This document shows positions 37,565 through 45,677 of a stretch of 64,000 nucleotides of DNA, in pieces. The stretch is from positions 62,001-126,000 of the forward strand of contig NZ_JABUYL010000013.1 in NCBI RefSeq assembly GCF_014897315.1, in the 5' to 3' direction. The translations under genes were made by a program, and so were the position numbers. Below the pieces are notes generated by a model. That model did not search any database. It worked only from the letters and a program-made list of their open reading frames with translations, and was not told the DNA's origin. Source of the stretch: Proteus sp. FME41. GTDB taxonomy: Bacteria > Pseudomonadota > Gammaproteobacteria > Enterobacterales > Enterobacteriaceae. Positions within the stretch are counted from its first letter, which is position 1; each line of letters starts with the position of its first letter.

Positions 37565-38452
37565 TTAAAGCCTAATTACGTTGGTTCCGAACAGTGCTGC
37601 TTGTCCACCAACACTCACGCGGCTAATTTTTTGTGCGTGTGAATCAATAATCACTTCAAGTAACGATGAGCATCCCATTGCCCGCCCTTGTTCAAATAAG
37701 AAATGCGTTTCATTAGGAAAAACATAATTAACTAAATAGCAGCCTAATGCCCCGCTAGAGCTTCCTGTGGCAGATTCTTCATTTATGCCGTAAAGTGGCG
37801 CAAAGTTCCGGCAGTGAGCCGTAATAGTGGCCTCATGACTCAATTCAAACACGTGAAAACCAATAGTATTGAATTCACGACTTAGATTGGCAATCGCATC
37901 AAAGTTGGGTTGTAAAGTATCTAGCGAGCCTGATTGCACAGGAACAAGGATATCGTGTAAGCCTGTTGAAATAATCGTAATAGGCAAGCCAGTTTCTTCA
38001 ATAACATTACGTTGTACACCAAGCGCTGTGGCAACATCATCAATGTTTGGGCCTTGTCGCATAATAGGGAGAGTTTGCTCCATAATAATACTTTGTGGGC
38101 TCACTGCGACGTTTAGAATACCCGCCTTTGTTTTTTGCGTGTAATTACCTGCGCTAATGATATTAAGTGAAGCCATAGTAAAAAAAACGGCTAATGTTGC
38201 GTGACCACAAAAATCGACTTCACCTTCTGAGGTGAAAAAATCCACTTTAAAATCAGTTTGCTCACCCGCATAAACAAAAGCTGTTTCAGAAAATCCCACT
38301 TGGCGTGCAATCTCTATTTTTTGTGTATCACTTAAATTAGGTGCGTTAAGAACGACGCCTGCAGGATTTCCACCCAAAGTATTTCGGGTAAAAGCGTTCA
38401 CAAGGTGCACTGTTATTTCGTGTTTTGTATTGTTTTGCATCTTTGTTCTCAT
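37565..38452 (-). CDS. PhzF family isomerase/epimerase
   Basis: A 295-residue member of the PhzF/YddE diaminopimelate-epimerase-fold family. The conserved acidic residue is in QVGFSETAFVYAG near residue 50. Other marks are NTLGGNPAGVVLNAP near 23, EVDFCGHATLAVFF near 78, and the second-half motif NEESATGSSSGALGCYLVNY near 224. Family members include the phenazine isomerase PhzF, but most have unknown substrates. No phenazine genes are nearby, so only the family is assigned. A second Met at residue 5 (38440) is an alternative start. A hexamer tandem repeat lies about 50 bases upstream. Confidence 0.85.
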   Translation of the reverse strand: MRTKMQNNTKHEITVHLVNAFTRNTLGGNPAGVVLNAPNLSDTQKIEIARQVGFSETAFVYAGEQTDFKVDFFTSEGEVDFCGHATLAVFFTMASLNIISAGNYTQKTKAGILNVAVSPQSIIMEQTLPIMRQGPNIDDVATALGVQRNVIEETGLPITIISTGLHDILVPVQSGSLDTLQPNFDAIANLSREFNTIGFHVFELSHEATITAHCRNFAPLYGINEESATGSSSGALGCYLVNYVFPNETHFLFEQGRAMGCSSLLEVIIDSHAQKISRVSVGGQAALFGTNVIRL

Positions 38453-38500
38453 GTTTGGTTTTATTAATCACTGTAATAAAGTCATTATTTACGCAGGCAT

Positions 38501-38518
38501 ACTAATACTAATACTAAT
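38501..38518. repeat. Three tandem copies of ACTAAT
   Basis: A perfect hexanucleotide repeat in the 5' region of the phzF-like gene, running into AATAAAAAAGG of the fetB terminator. A copy-number change could alter promoter spacing. Confidence 0.7.
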
Positions 38519-38521
38519 AAT

Positions 38522-38550
38522 AAAAAGGTCACTAGAGACGTGACCTTTTT
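38522..38550. terminator. Terminator after fetB
   Basis: AAAAAGGTCAC (38522-38532), loop TAGAGAC, GTGACCTTTTT (38540-38550). Its minus-strand reading follows the fetB stop directly. Confidence 0.88.
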
Positions 38551-38571
38551 ATTTGTCTATTTGATTAATTA

Positions 38572-39363
38572 TTAATGACTATCAAAGTTAATCAGTTGAT
38601 GACGTTGATTGAAAAATTTCTTATAGGTTAAATAGCAAGCAATAATTGTTGAAATACTTGCTGTCGCCATCAACATAAAAGTCACCATAATTTGATATTT
38701 AACCGCTTGTAGCGGGTCAACGCCAGCAAAAATAAGCCCTGACATCATACCTGGTAAACTCACTATACCGACCGTTTTTGCTGCATCAACTGTTGGAATT
38801 AATGAGGATTTAATACTATCTCTGATAATACTCATAGAAGCTAATTTAGGTGTAGCACCGAGACTTAACATCTCTTGTAGTTGCTGTTGCTGACTTTGAA
38901 AACGTTGCCCTAAATGATTATAACAAAGTCCTGTCGCTATCATTGCATTACCTGCAATCATTCCAGTTATAGGGATAATCTGAATAGGGGTAAATGCAAT
39001 AGAGCTAGTGAGTAATAAAATCGTTAAGGTTAATAATGCCCCAGTTGTAATAGCGGTAAAAGAGATCAGAAAAATATCTTTAACATATTTACTGCGTTTT
39101 TTGGCATTATGCGCCGCGTTATAGCAGATAAATAGCACCATCAAGAAGGTGAGAATAAAATGGTCAACATGGAATATATAGGTTAAGACATAGCCAACGA
39201 TTAAAAGTTGGATAATGGCTCTGGCGGTACTCCAAATAATATCTTTTTCTAAAGAAAGTTTTTCTTTACGGCTAATAAGAATGGCCACAAGAACTAATAA
39301 AAGAGAGAAAATAAGAGATTCATTACTTATCGTATGTTCGTTCATAATATTATGTTCGCTCAT
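38572..39363 (-). CDS. fetB: FetB-type ABC metal exporter permease
   Basis: Inner-membrane permease of the FetAB (YbbLM) exporter, which in E. coli lowers cellular iron and protects against peroxide stress. The 263 residues have about six to seven hydrophobic segments and the conserved TARAIIQLLIVGYVLTYIF near residue 46, PITGMIAGNAMIATGLCYNH near 130, and VGIVSLPGMMSGLIFAGVDP near 198, close to E. coli FetB. The N-terminus is odd: MSEHNI-MNEHTI comes from an imperfect 18-base duplication (39328-39363). The second Met (39345) aligns with E. coli MNSHNITNESL and may be the original start. Confidence 0.92.
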   Translation of the reverse strand: MSEHNIMNEHTISNESLIFSLLLVLVAILISRKEKLSLEKDIIWSTARAIIQLLIVGYVLTYIFHVDHFILTFLMVLFICYNAAHNAKKRSKYVKDIFLISFTAITTGALLTLTILLLTSSIAFTPIQIIPITGMIAGNAMIATGLCYNHLGQRFQSQQQQLQEMLSLGATPKLASMSIIRDSIKSSLIPTVDAAKTVGIVSLPGMMSGLIFAGVDPLQAVKYQIMVTFMLMATASISTIIACYLTYKKFFNQRHQLINFDSH

Positions 39364-39396
39364 AACAAAGGGGTGACTGATAAAGAAATAAAAAAT

Positions 39397-40047
39397 CTAA
39401 GCATCATGATGAGAGGGTAATTGGATCACATCATCAGCATGTTTGATTTCATTTTGATCGTGAGTGACCCATAAAACGGCTAGTTTTTGCTCTTTTACAT
39501 AGTGGTGAATAATATCATTCACTTTTGTTTTATTATCTTCATCTAATGCGCTGGTTATCTCATCGAGTAATAAAATTTTTGGCATAAATTGTAAATTTCT
39601 TATTAATGAAATTCGTTGTTTTTCACCGCCCGAAAGCTCATTTATTCCTTTTTCCATAATAGATGATGGCAAGCCGAAATAATCTAAATCCTGTGTAAGT
39701 TTTTTATTATCCACAGAAACTTTTCGTAAGAAATAAGGAAATTTAAGATTGTCGTAAACGGTTTCACCAAACAGCATTGGTGTTTGTGTACAGTAAGACA
39801 CTTGTTGGCGGTATTCTTCGGGTAAGAGCGTTAAATAATCTTTATTTTCAAAGAAAATGGAACCGCTGGTGGGTGATAAGAGAGACGAAATAAGTTTAAG
39901 TAAGGTGCTCTTACCACAGCCTGAGGGGCCTGTGATAAGTTTAAATTCAGAAGGTTGAAGTTGAACGTTGATATCATTAAGGATAGTTTTATTGTTGATT
40001 CGATAGCCTATATTATTAAGGCGTAAAAGTGCCGTTGTGTTTTCCAT
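39397..40047 (-). CDS. fetA: FetA-type ABC metal exporter ATPase
   Basis: ATPase partner of FetB. The 216 residues contain Walker A ITGPSGCGKSTLLKL near residue 38, signature LSGGEKQRISLIRNL near 137 and Walker B ILLLDEITSALDEDN near 158, with switch His in LWVTHDQNEI. The DEITSALD Walker B variant is as in E. coli FetA. It is the first gene of the fetAB operon, and fetB starts 33 bases later. Confidence 0.92.
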   Translation of the reverse strand: MENTTALLRLNNIGYRINNKTILNDINVQLQPSEFKLITGPSGCGKSTLLKLISSLLSPTSGSIFFENKDYLTLLPEEYRQQVSYCTQTPMLFGETVYDNLKFPYFLRKVSVDNKKLTQDLDYFGLPSSIMEKGINELSGGEKQRISLIRNLQFMPKILLLDEITSALDEDNKTKVNDIIHHYVKEQKLAVLWVTHDQNEIKHADDVIQLPSHHDA

Positions 40048-40248
40048 TCTTATCCCAAATTTAGAAGAGAGAATAACTATTATTATATAGAAATAACGAT
40101 ATAAAGATCCTGCTTTAAATCAGCTAGTAAGCTATTTTATTACCTTCTAAGTATAGGTGAATAAAAAAATGAATGAATAAAAAACCACCCTAATTTTAAG
40201 TAATAAAAATAAATTAGTTAAAATATTTATCTGTTTTTTATCAGTAAA

Positions 40249-41169
40249 TTATTTTTCATTTCGAGTATACCACTGATGTATATCGCTGATTATTTGGTTT
40301 GTCAGGCGCTCACCTTGTTCATTATAAAATCCATGGTCTAATTTATCGTATGTTATAAATTTCACATTAGTCTGAGTAATGTTTTGACTTAGTTGGCGAA
40401 AAGAATCTACATTTACGTTCGTGTCATTGAGAGTTTGAATAATTAGAACGGGCGTGTGTTGATTGCTTTGAATGACTTTAAGTAAATCGACAGCAAAAAA
40501 TTGTTGCCACCATATTTTACTGTGCTCGCTTATAAATTGTTCACCATCAATTTGGTTGTTTTTTATTGCATCAGCAAATTGCTGAAAACTATTTAGTGCA
40601 TCTTCAACATGTTCTTTAGGCGTAGTATGGCGAATATTATAAAGTACATCATCAAGAAAAAAACGACCTCCACCATTTAATGCAATAGCCGCTTTAATAT
40701 CATTGCGCTTAGCCACGACTAAATGCACCATTGTTGCACCTTCACTTCCACCAATTAAAATAATATTTGGATACTGTGAAGATAATTTATCTAAAACTAC
40801 GCCATAATCTTCTGCTCTTTGAGAGGGATTATCATGAAGCATATAGCTTTTAGGGCAATCGGTACGTTCACCTTCATAGCGTGAATAAGGCAATTGGGCT
40901 GTAATTCCGTATTTTTCTACCATTAAAATATCACTGTTAGGCAGCCATTGACCAAACGTTTCTTGGATAAATGCGTTATTTTTAATGCTATTACAATCAG
41001 AACCTTGCATTAATACTAATAATATTTGATTTTTTTCAGCACGTTTATCTAAATAATAATGTATTTTACTTCCATCTTGGCGAGATAAGATATGCGTTGA
41101 AATATCAGCATAACTTGTGAAAGAAGACAATAAAAAAGTAGAAAGTAAAGCAAGGGATGAAATGCGCAT
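40249..41169 (-). CDS. Secreted alpha/beta hydrolase
   Basis: A 306-residue protein with a clear signal peptide (MRISSLALLSTFLLSSFTSYA, probable cut after SYA). The nucleophile elbow is ILIGGSEGATMVHL near residue 138 (Ser in GGSEG), with likely catalytic Asp in QTLNDTNVNV near 247 and His in LDHGFYNEQ near 277. RTDCPKSYMLHDNPSQRAED lies before the elbow. This is the alpha/beta-hydrolase fold placed in the periplasm or outside. The substrate is not identifiable from sequence. It stands alone between fetAB and the AraC-type gene, on the same strand as both. Confidence 0.85.
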   Translation of the reverse strand: MRISSLALLSTFLLSSFTSYADISTHILSRQDGSKIHYYLDKRAEKNQILLVLMQGSDCNSIKNNAFIQETFGQWLPNSDILMVEKYGITAQLPYSRYEGERTDCPKSYMLHDNPSQRAEDYGVVLDKLSSQYPNIILIGGSEGATMVHLVVAKRNDIKAAIALNGGGRFFLDDVLYNIRHTTPKEHVEDALNSFQQFADAIKNNQIDGEQFISEHSKIWWQQFFAVDLLKVIQSNQHTPVLIIQTLNDTNVNVDSFRQLSQNITQTNVKFITYDKLDHGFYNEQGERLTNQIISDIHQWYTRNEK

Positions 41170-41268
41170 GGTAACCTTATTAATTTTTATAGAGATACAT
41201 AATAGGTGATTTAAATTAAGTATAACTTTTTAAATGAGTACAGTTTCTTATAAAAATAAAGGATAAAA

Positions 41269-41287
41269 AGCCTGAAATATTCAGGCT
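41269..41287 (-). terminator. Hairpin after the Rob-like gene
   Basis: AGCCTGAA-ATA-TTCAGGCT, followed on the minus strand by TTTTTATCC, 15 bases past the stop. Confidence 0.75.
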
Positions 41288-41301
41288 ATCTAGTACAGTT
41301 A

Positions 41302-42216
41302 TCAGTGAATTGGAACGAAATAATCTATTTCCAAGGTTCTTGGTAGTTCCATTAAATCGACGTCAGTTTCTATACTGATATATTTTTCAATATCAGCACC
41401 TAAACGGCGACATAACCCTAATGCAGGTAGTGTATAAAAATAGATTTTTATCGCAAATTGTTTATATTCTTCTAGTGTGCCTTTAAATTGAAATCTAACA
41501 TAGCGCCCTGATTCTATTGTTTTCTTTCTAAAACCACTGGTTTTTGTAAAGTGATTTAAGCTATTCAAACCAATTTCATAGTCAATTTGGATTTTATTTT
41601 TGCGTAATGTATTTGGCTGATATGAAATAAGCACCGTACTTTCTGTAAAGTTTTTATCAGTATACAACAGAAAATCATTCCAGAATTGATGACGAATATC
41701 TTCATGTAATTTACCAATATCCTCGATAGAACAAAAATATTGGTACTGCATACCATAAACATAACTTTCTGGCAGTTCCATAATTTGAGGAATAGGTAAG
41801 TCTGTGACATCAAAATTAATCGGTGGTTGAAAGTTATCTCCACAAAGATTATCAAGCTTACGATATTCAGTGGGTGTGACGCCGAATGTTGCTTTAAAAC
41901 GACGAGTGAAAGATTGTTGAGAATCAAACTGATAACGCAATGCCACTGTAAGAATAGGTAATTTAGTTAATCGTAATTCTGTCGCCGCTTTTGTTAAGCG
42001 TCGCCCACGAATATATGAAGCCAATGTTAAACCAGTTGCTTGCTTAAATACTCGCTGTAAATGCCATTTTGTATAACCCGATTTAATTGCAACATCATCA
42101 AGTAGCAACGGTTTTTCCAGATTTACCTCAATCCAGAGAAGAAGCTCTTTGATAATGTCTATATTAAATGCGGATAAGGTATTAGAGGGAGCAAACCCAT
42201 TGTACGGAGATGACAT
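41302..42216 (-). CDS. Rob-like AraC/XylS-family regulator with GyrI-like domain
   Basis: A 304-residue DNA-binding protein. Residues about 20-120 form the two-helix-turn-helix AraC domain, very like Rob/MarA/SoxS: KSGYTKWHLQRVFKQATGLT near 45 and YQFDSQQSFTRRFKATFGVT near 95. The C-terminal half resembles the GyrI-like effector-binding domain of Rob (YQYFCSIEDIGKLHEDIRHQ, FWNDFLLYTD, then LGLCRRLGADIEKYI and a C-terminal DYFVPIH). Rob, MarA and SoxS control efflux and stress genes, so a similar role is inferred. The N-terminus has an extra 18 residues before the Rob start. It is divergent from a TetR gene across a 90-base region with two palindromes. Confidence 0.88.
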   Translation of the reverse strand: MSSPYNGFAPSNTLSAFNIDIIKELLLWIEVNLEKPLLLDDVAIKSGYTKWHLQRVFKQATGLTLASYIRGRRLTKAATELRLTKLPILTVALRYQFDSQQSFTRRFKATFGVTPTEYRKLDNLCGDNFQPPINFDVTDLPIPQIMELPESYVYGMQYQYFCSIEDIGKLHEDIRHQFWNDFLLYTDKNFTESTVLISYQPNTLRKNKIQIDYEIGLNSLNHFTKTSGFRKKTIESGRYVRFQFKGTLEEYKQFAIKIYFYTLPALGLCRRLGADIEKYISIETDVDLMELPRTLEIDYFVPIH

Positions 42217-42240
42217 GATAATTTCCTGAAAATATTTTGT

Positions 42241-42259
42241 TCAGTTTACACAAAACTGA
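42241..42259. promoter_or_regulatory. Palindrome 1 in the araC/tetR divergent region
   Basis: TCAGTTT-ACACA-AAACTGA, perfect 7-bp arms. It lies 25 bases before the Rob-like start and is a possible regulator-binding site. Confidence 0.45.
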
Positions 42260-42274
42260 TACCCATATATTATT

Positions 42275-42291
42275 ACATACTTATGGTATGT
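42275..42291. promoter_or_regulatory. Palindrome 2 in the araC/tetR divergent region
   Basis: ACATAC-TTATG-GTATGT, perfect 6-bp arms, 16 bases before the TetR start. Position and form suit an autoregulatory TetR operator. Confidence 0.5.
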
Positions 42292-42306
42292 TTTAAGGGT
42301 TTTATC

Positions 42307-42927
42307 ATGAAAATAAAATCACGGCAACAAGAGAATTCAGAGCAAACACGCACTGCACTACGTGAAGCTGCACAAGAACTATTTATAAATCAAAACTATT
42401 GTGATGTTTCTGTCGATGAAATATCACGTCATGCAAGAGTCACTAAAGGGGCGTTTTATCATCACTTTAGTAATAAGAAGGCATTGTTAAAAGAGTGCTA
42501 TCTTTTTCAAGTTGATAAAGTAGTAGAAAAACTCATTAAAATTCCCCCTTATGATGATAAGTGGCAAGAACTTGAGGCTATTTTTAGTTTTTGCGTTGAT
42601 CATATCTATCAACATAAAGATACGCTTATTCCGTTACAAGAAATTATTTCAGTGTTAGGTTGGAAGGAGTGGGATGAAATTGATGCACAAATTCTTATTC
42701 CTCGAATTAAAGCTTGTGTAGAGACTCTGTATTCTAAACAAGAAATTTGCACTTATTCTCCTGATATAGTCGTTAATTTAATTTATGGTTTTGTCACACA
42801 TATTGCGATTAACTTAAAAAATGAAGCAACATTACCTGAAAATGCGTGTAAGGATTTTAAAACAATATTTTCTGATTTTTTAATGGGTATAAAACAAGCA
42901 TCAATAAATGCAAAAGTGAGTATATAG
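42307..42927 (+). CDS. TetR-family transcriptional regulator
   Basis: A 206-residue regulator. The N-terminal helix-turn-helix is ALREAAQELFINQNYCDVSV followed by DEISRHARVTKGAFYHHFSNK, at about residues 18-58, the standard TetR pattern. The C-terminal ligand domain is not recognisable. The frame is open to 42283 upstream, but ATG 42307 (MKIKSRQQENSEQT) has AAGGG at a suitable distance. It is divergent from the Rob-like gene and followed 66 bases later by a Nudix gene that may be its target. Confidence 0.88.
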   Translation: MKIKSRQQENSEQTRTALREAAQELFINQNYCDVSVDEISRHARVTKGAFYHHFSNKKALLKECYLFQVDKVVEKLIKIPPYDDKWQELEAIFSFCVDHIYQHKDTLIPLQEIISVLGWKEWDEIDAQILIPRIKACVETLYSKQEICTYSPDIVVNLIYGFVTHIAINLKNEATLPENACKDFKTIFSDFLMGIKQASINAKVSI

Positions 42928-42993
42928 CACAAAAAATATGACAACTTGATGTACATTGAAACCTAATGAGTAAGACATAAGGAGAATGATGTT

Positions 42994-43470
42994 ATGACAA
43001 TTGAAGTCCCTAAAAGCCATTTCACTGCAACAGGTATTGTATTTAATGAACAAGGAAAATTTCTTTTACATTTACACCCAAAAATAGGATGTTGGCTACC
43101 ACCAGGTGGGCATATAGAAGAAAATGAAGAACCACAAAATGCGGTATTAAGGGAAATAGAAGAAGAAACAGGTCTATTGTGTGAGTGTCTTTGTTATCAA
43201 CCTGAATTTAGCCTTAACCTAGCTAACAATGAAGTTATTGAGCTTGTAAAACCCCTCGCCATATTAAAAGAACCTATCCATGATAAAAAACAAGGATTTC
43301 ATTATCACATCGATATGATTTATCTTTGTAAGCCGTTAAAAAACAGCCAATTAACAAATAAATCTTTCCAATGGTTTTCTTTAGATGAAATTAAAATAAT
43401 AGAAACACCACTGAATGTGATAAGACTTATTGAACTAACCGAAGCATTACTAATAAAAGAAAATATTTAG
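42994..43470 (+). CDS. Nudix hydrolase
   Basis: A 158-residue Nudix-family hydrolase. The box reads GHIEENEEPQNAVLREIEEE followed by TGL at about residues 39-61, with all GxxxxxExxxxxxxREUxEExGU positions filled. The N-terminal FTATGIVFNEQGKFLLHLHP and WLPPGGH are typical. Such enzymes cut nucleoside-diphosphate derivatives; the substrate is unknown. The gene follows tetR in the same direction with AAGGAG before its ATG. Confidence 0.9.
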   Translation: MTIEVPKSHFTATGIVFNEQGKFLLHLHPKIGCWLPPGGHIEENEEPQNAVLREIEEETGLLCECLCYQPEFSLNLANNEVIELVKPLAILKEPIHDKKQGFHYHIDMIYLCKPLKNSQLTNKSFQWFSLDEIKIIETPLNVIRLIELTEALLIKENI

Positions 43471-43514
43471 GTTTCTTAATAAAACTAAATTAATCTTAAT
43501 AAATGGATAAGAAG

Positions 43515-43541
43515 GGCAGTTTTAAGAAACTGTCTTGTTTT
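43515..43541 (+). terminator. Terminator after the Nudix gene
   Basis: GGCAGTTT / AAACTGTC, loop TAAG, one G-U pair, T-rich tail. Confidence 0.75.
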
Positions 43542-43798
43542 TATCGGAAATAAATGATTATCAATCTTTGGTTGGAATTAATATTGTAATTAAATAAATT
43601 AATGTTAATAGGTGTATATACTTAATAAAGCGATTAAATATAATTAAATGAAAAACTGTAAAAACTAAAAAATAATTAATAAATTATCTTTTTATGAGTA
43701 AAATCAGCATCACCGCAGGATATTATAGAGATAATTTACATCTATATAGATAAAACAATCGTTTATTTTGTAAATGAAAAATGCTTTTCACTGCGCTC

Positions 43799-43826
43799 TA
43801 AAGTTTTCCCTCATTATTACCGACAT
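43799..43826 (+). promoter_or_regulatory. Possible sigma-28 (FliA) promoter of the chemoreceptor gene
   Basis: TAAAGTTT at 43799-43806 matches the sigma-28 -35 element fully. ACCGACAT at 43819-43826 matches GCCGATAA at five positions, with a 12-base rather than 11-base spacer. It lies 165 bases before the start of a chemotaxis receptor gene, which supports the reading. Confidence 0.4.
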
Positions 43827-43990
43827 TATAAGCAAAGGCAGATCTTACTTGCTTTTATATTCTAATGAATAAATTTTAGCCTTATTTTTATTGACACCAG
43901 GGGATCTACTCTTTGCTAGTGAAAGAGTGCATTTCGATATCTTACAAATGTGCAGATAAAAAATTCTGTATATTTTGATGGAATATGACC

Positions 43991-45589
43991 ATGTTTAAAA
44001 ATATCAGTATAGAAAAGACCGTTAAGGTCATGCTGGCCATTTTATTTGCGTTGATTATGAGTATTATCTATTTTAGTTATGATGCTTCCAGTCGCTCTTA
44101 TAATAATTTCGTTTCATCAAATAGCCTAAGCCAGCAAATGCTACTTATGGGCAAAGCTCGATATCAAATGGCCGTGATCAGGGCAAATATTAATGGTTTA
44201 GATGGGCAACTGAGGGTGAACGAAAAACCATCTGCAAAATATTTTCATCAAACAGCCGAATACATTGAAATTACACGTGAAGAAATTCACCGCTGGGCAG
44301 ACGCTGAAAAGCTGACGATGGAAGGGCGTGAATTGGCAGATGATATGACAAAACGCTTTGATGAATTACTTGATATCTTTACTGGTGCACTAGAAAGATT
44401 ACGCCGAGGTGAACTCACAACACATTCTGCCAGTGTGAAAATGGATGAGTTAAACGACATTACCATGCAATATTATGCTGTTGCGAATGGTATCGAAAAT
44501 AGCTATATCGATATTGCTAAAATATCTCAAGAACGTTTGATGATAGTGTCAATTACGACGGGTATTATCGTTATCCTGTTATTTATCTTTATATTACGTT
44601 GGTTCTCTCATACGTTTATTGGCAATATCAAGATACTCATCAATATCTTTAGTAAGATGAGTCAAGGTGATTTAAGCATGCGAGTAGAAGATCACGGTAA
44701 TAATGAGTTTGGTCAATTATTCAATGAAATGAATAAGATGAAAAATTCATTAAGCCATATGATTTCTTCTGTTAAAAATGCGGTTAATACTATCAGCGTA
44801 AGTGCTAGTGAGATTGCGACAGGAAATACAGATTTATCGTCTCGAACGGAAGAGCAAGCCAGTGCACTGCAAGAAACGGTAGCTAGCATGGAACAAATTA
44901 AAACAACCGTTGAGAAAAATGCGGATAACTCTCGTGAAGCAAGCAAATTAGCACTAACAGCAACAGCATCTGCTCAAAACGGCGAAAATGTGATGGATAG
45001 CGTGGTAGAAACCATGTCTTCAATCTCTGAAAGCGCGAAGAAAATTGCAGACATCAATGACATTATTAACAGCATCGCCAATCAAACGAATATTCTGTCA
45101 TTGAATGCGGCAGTTGAAGCGGCAAGAGCAGGTGAGCAAGGTAGAGGATTTACTGTTGTGGCATCTGAAGTGCGCAGTTTAGCGAGTCGTAGTGCGGAAG
45201 CTGCGAAAGAGATCAATGATTTGATCACACACTCTGTTAATAAAGTACATGTTGGCTCTCAGCAAGTGGCTCAAGCGGGTCGTTCGATGTCAGAGATCGT
45301 TACAACTATTAATCAAGTAAATGATTTTATGCAACAGATCGCCCTGGCTTCTAATGAACAGAGTATGGGGATTAATCAAATCGCATTAGCTGTTAGTGAA
45401 ATGGATACCGTAACCCAGCAAAATGCGGCATTGGTTGAAGAATCAGCCACAATTACAGCCAATATGGATGATGAAGCACACCAATTAGCTAAATTAGTGT
45501 CACAATTTAAAGTGGATGAAGATAAAGACGTTTTTTCACGCTTTGATGGAATAAAAGGCACAGAAGATACCGATATGCAAGCGAAGTAA
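43991..45589 (+). CDS. Methyl-accepting chemotaxis protein (Tsr/Tar type)
   Basis: A 532-residue transmembrane chemoreceptor. Counted from ATG 43991, TM1 is about 11-28, the periplasmic sensor domain about 29-182 (four-helix TarH-like), and TM2 about 184-203. A HAMP region runs to about 255, and the signalling domain contains the invariant hairpin tip [18 protein letters not shown] near 370-387. There is no NWxxF-type CheR/CheB tether at the C-terminus, which ends in [14 protein letters not shown] 43991 has GGA at eight bases and is preferred to ATG 43985. It stands alone, away from any che or flagellar operon in the window. The ligand is unknown. Confidence 0.93.
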   Translation: MFKNISIEKTVKVMLAILFALIMSIIYFSYDASSRSYNNFVSSNSLSQQMLLMGKARYQMAVIRANINGLDGQLRVNEKPSAKYFHQTAEYIEITREEIHRWADAEKLTMEGRELADDMTKRFDELLDIFTGALERLRRGELTTHSASVKMDELNDITMQYYAVANGIENSYIDIAKISQERLMIVSITTGIIVILLFIFILRWFSHTFIGNIKILINIFSKMSQGDLSMRVEDHGNNEFGQLFNEMNKMKNSLSHMISSVKNAVNTISVSASEIATGNTDLSSRTEEQASALQETVASMEQIKTTVEKNADNSREASKLALTATASAQNGENVMDSVVETMSSISESAKKIADINDIINSIANQTNILSLNAAVEAARAGEQGRGFTVVASEVRSLASRSAEAAKEINDLITHSVNKVHVGSQQVAQAGRSMSEIVTTINQVNDFMQQIALASNEQSMGINQIALAVSEMDTVTQQNAALVEESATITANMDDEAHQLAKLVSQFKVDEDKDVFSRFDGIKGTEDTDMQAK

Positions 45590-45614
45590 GCATCACTTAT
45601 CTTATTGAAAAATT

Positions 45615-45652
45615 AGCCCCCTTGGCTTATATCATCGCGAAGGGGGCTTTTT
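45615..45652 (+). terminator. Terminator after the chemoreceptor gene
   Basis: AGCCCCCTT (45615-45623) / AAGGGGGCT (45640-45648), then TTTT. Confidence 0.88.
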
Positions 45653-45677
45653 ATTACATTAATTCTGAATGTTTAAA

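Larger units (their letters stand above)
43471..43990. other. Long AT-rich gap before the chemoreceptor gene
   Basis: 520 bases with no supportable ORF. It contains a terminator for the Nudix gene (GGCAGTTT, 43515-43522 / AAACTGTC, 43527-43534, then TTGTTTTT), an AT-rich central part, and the sigma-28-like promoter at 43799-43826. Confidence 0.6.

Noticed and set aside
43694-43753. 19-codon ORF starting MSKISITAG in the gap before the chemoreceptor gene
   Set aside because: No ribosome-binding site, no conservation evidence and an AT-rich context where short ORFs occur by chance.
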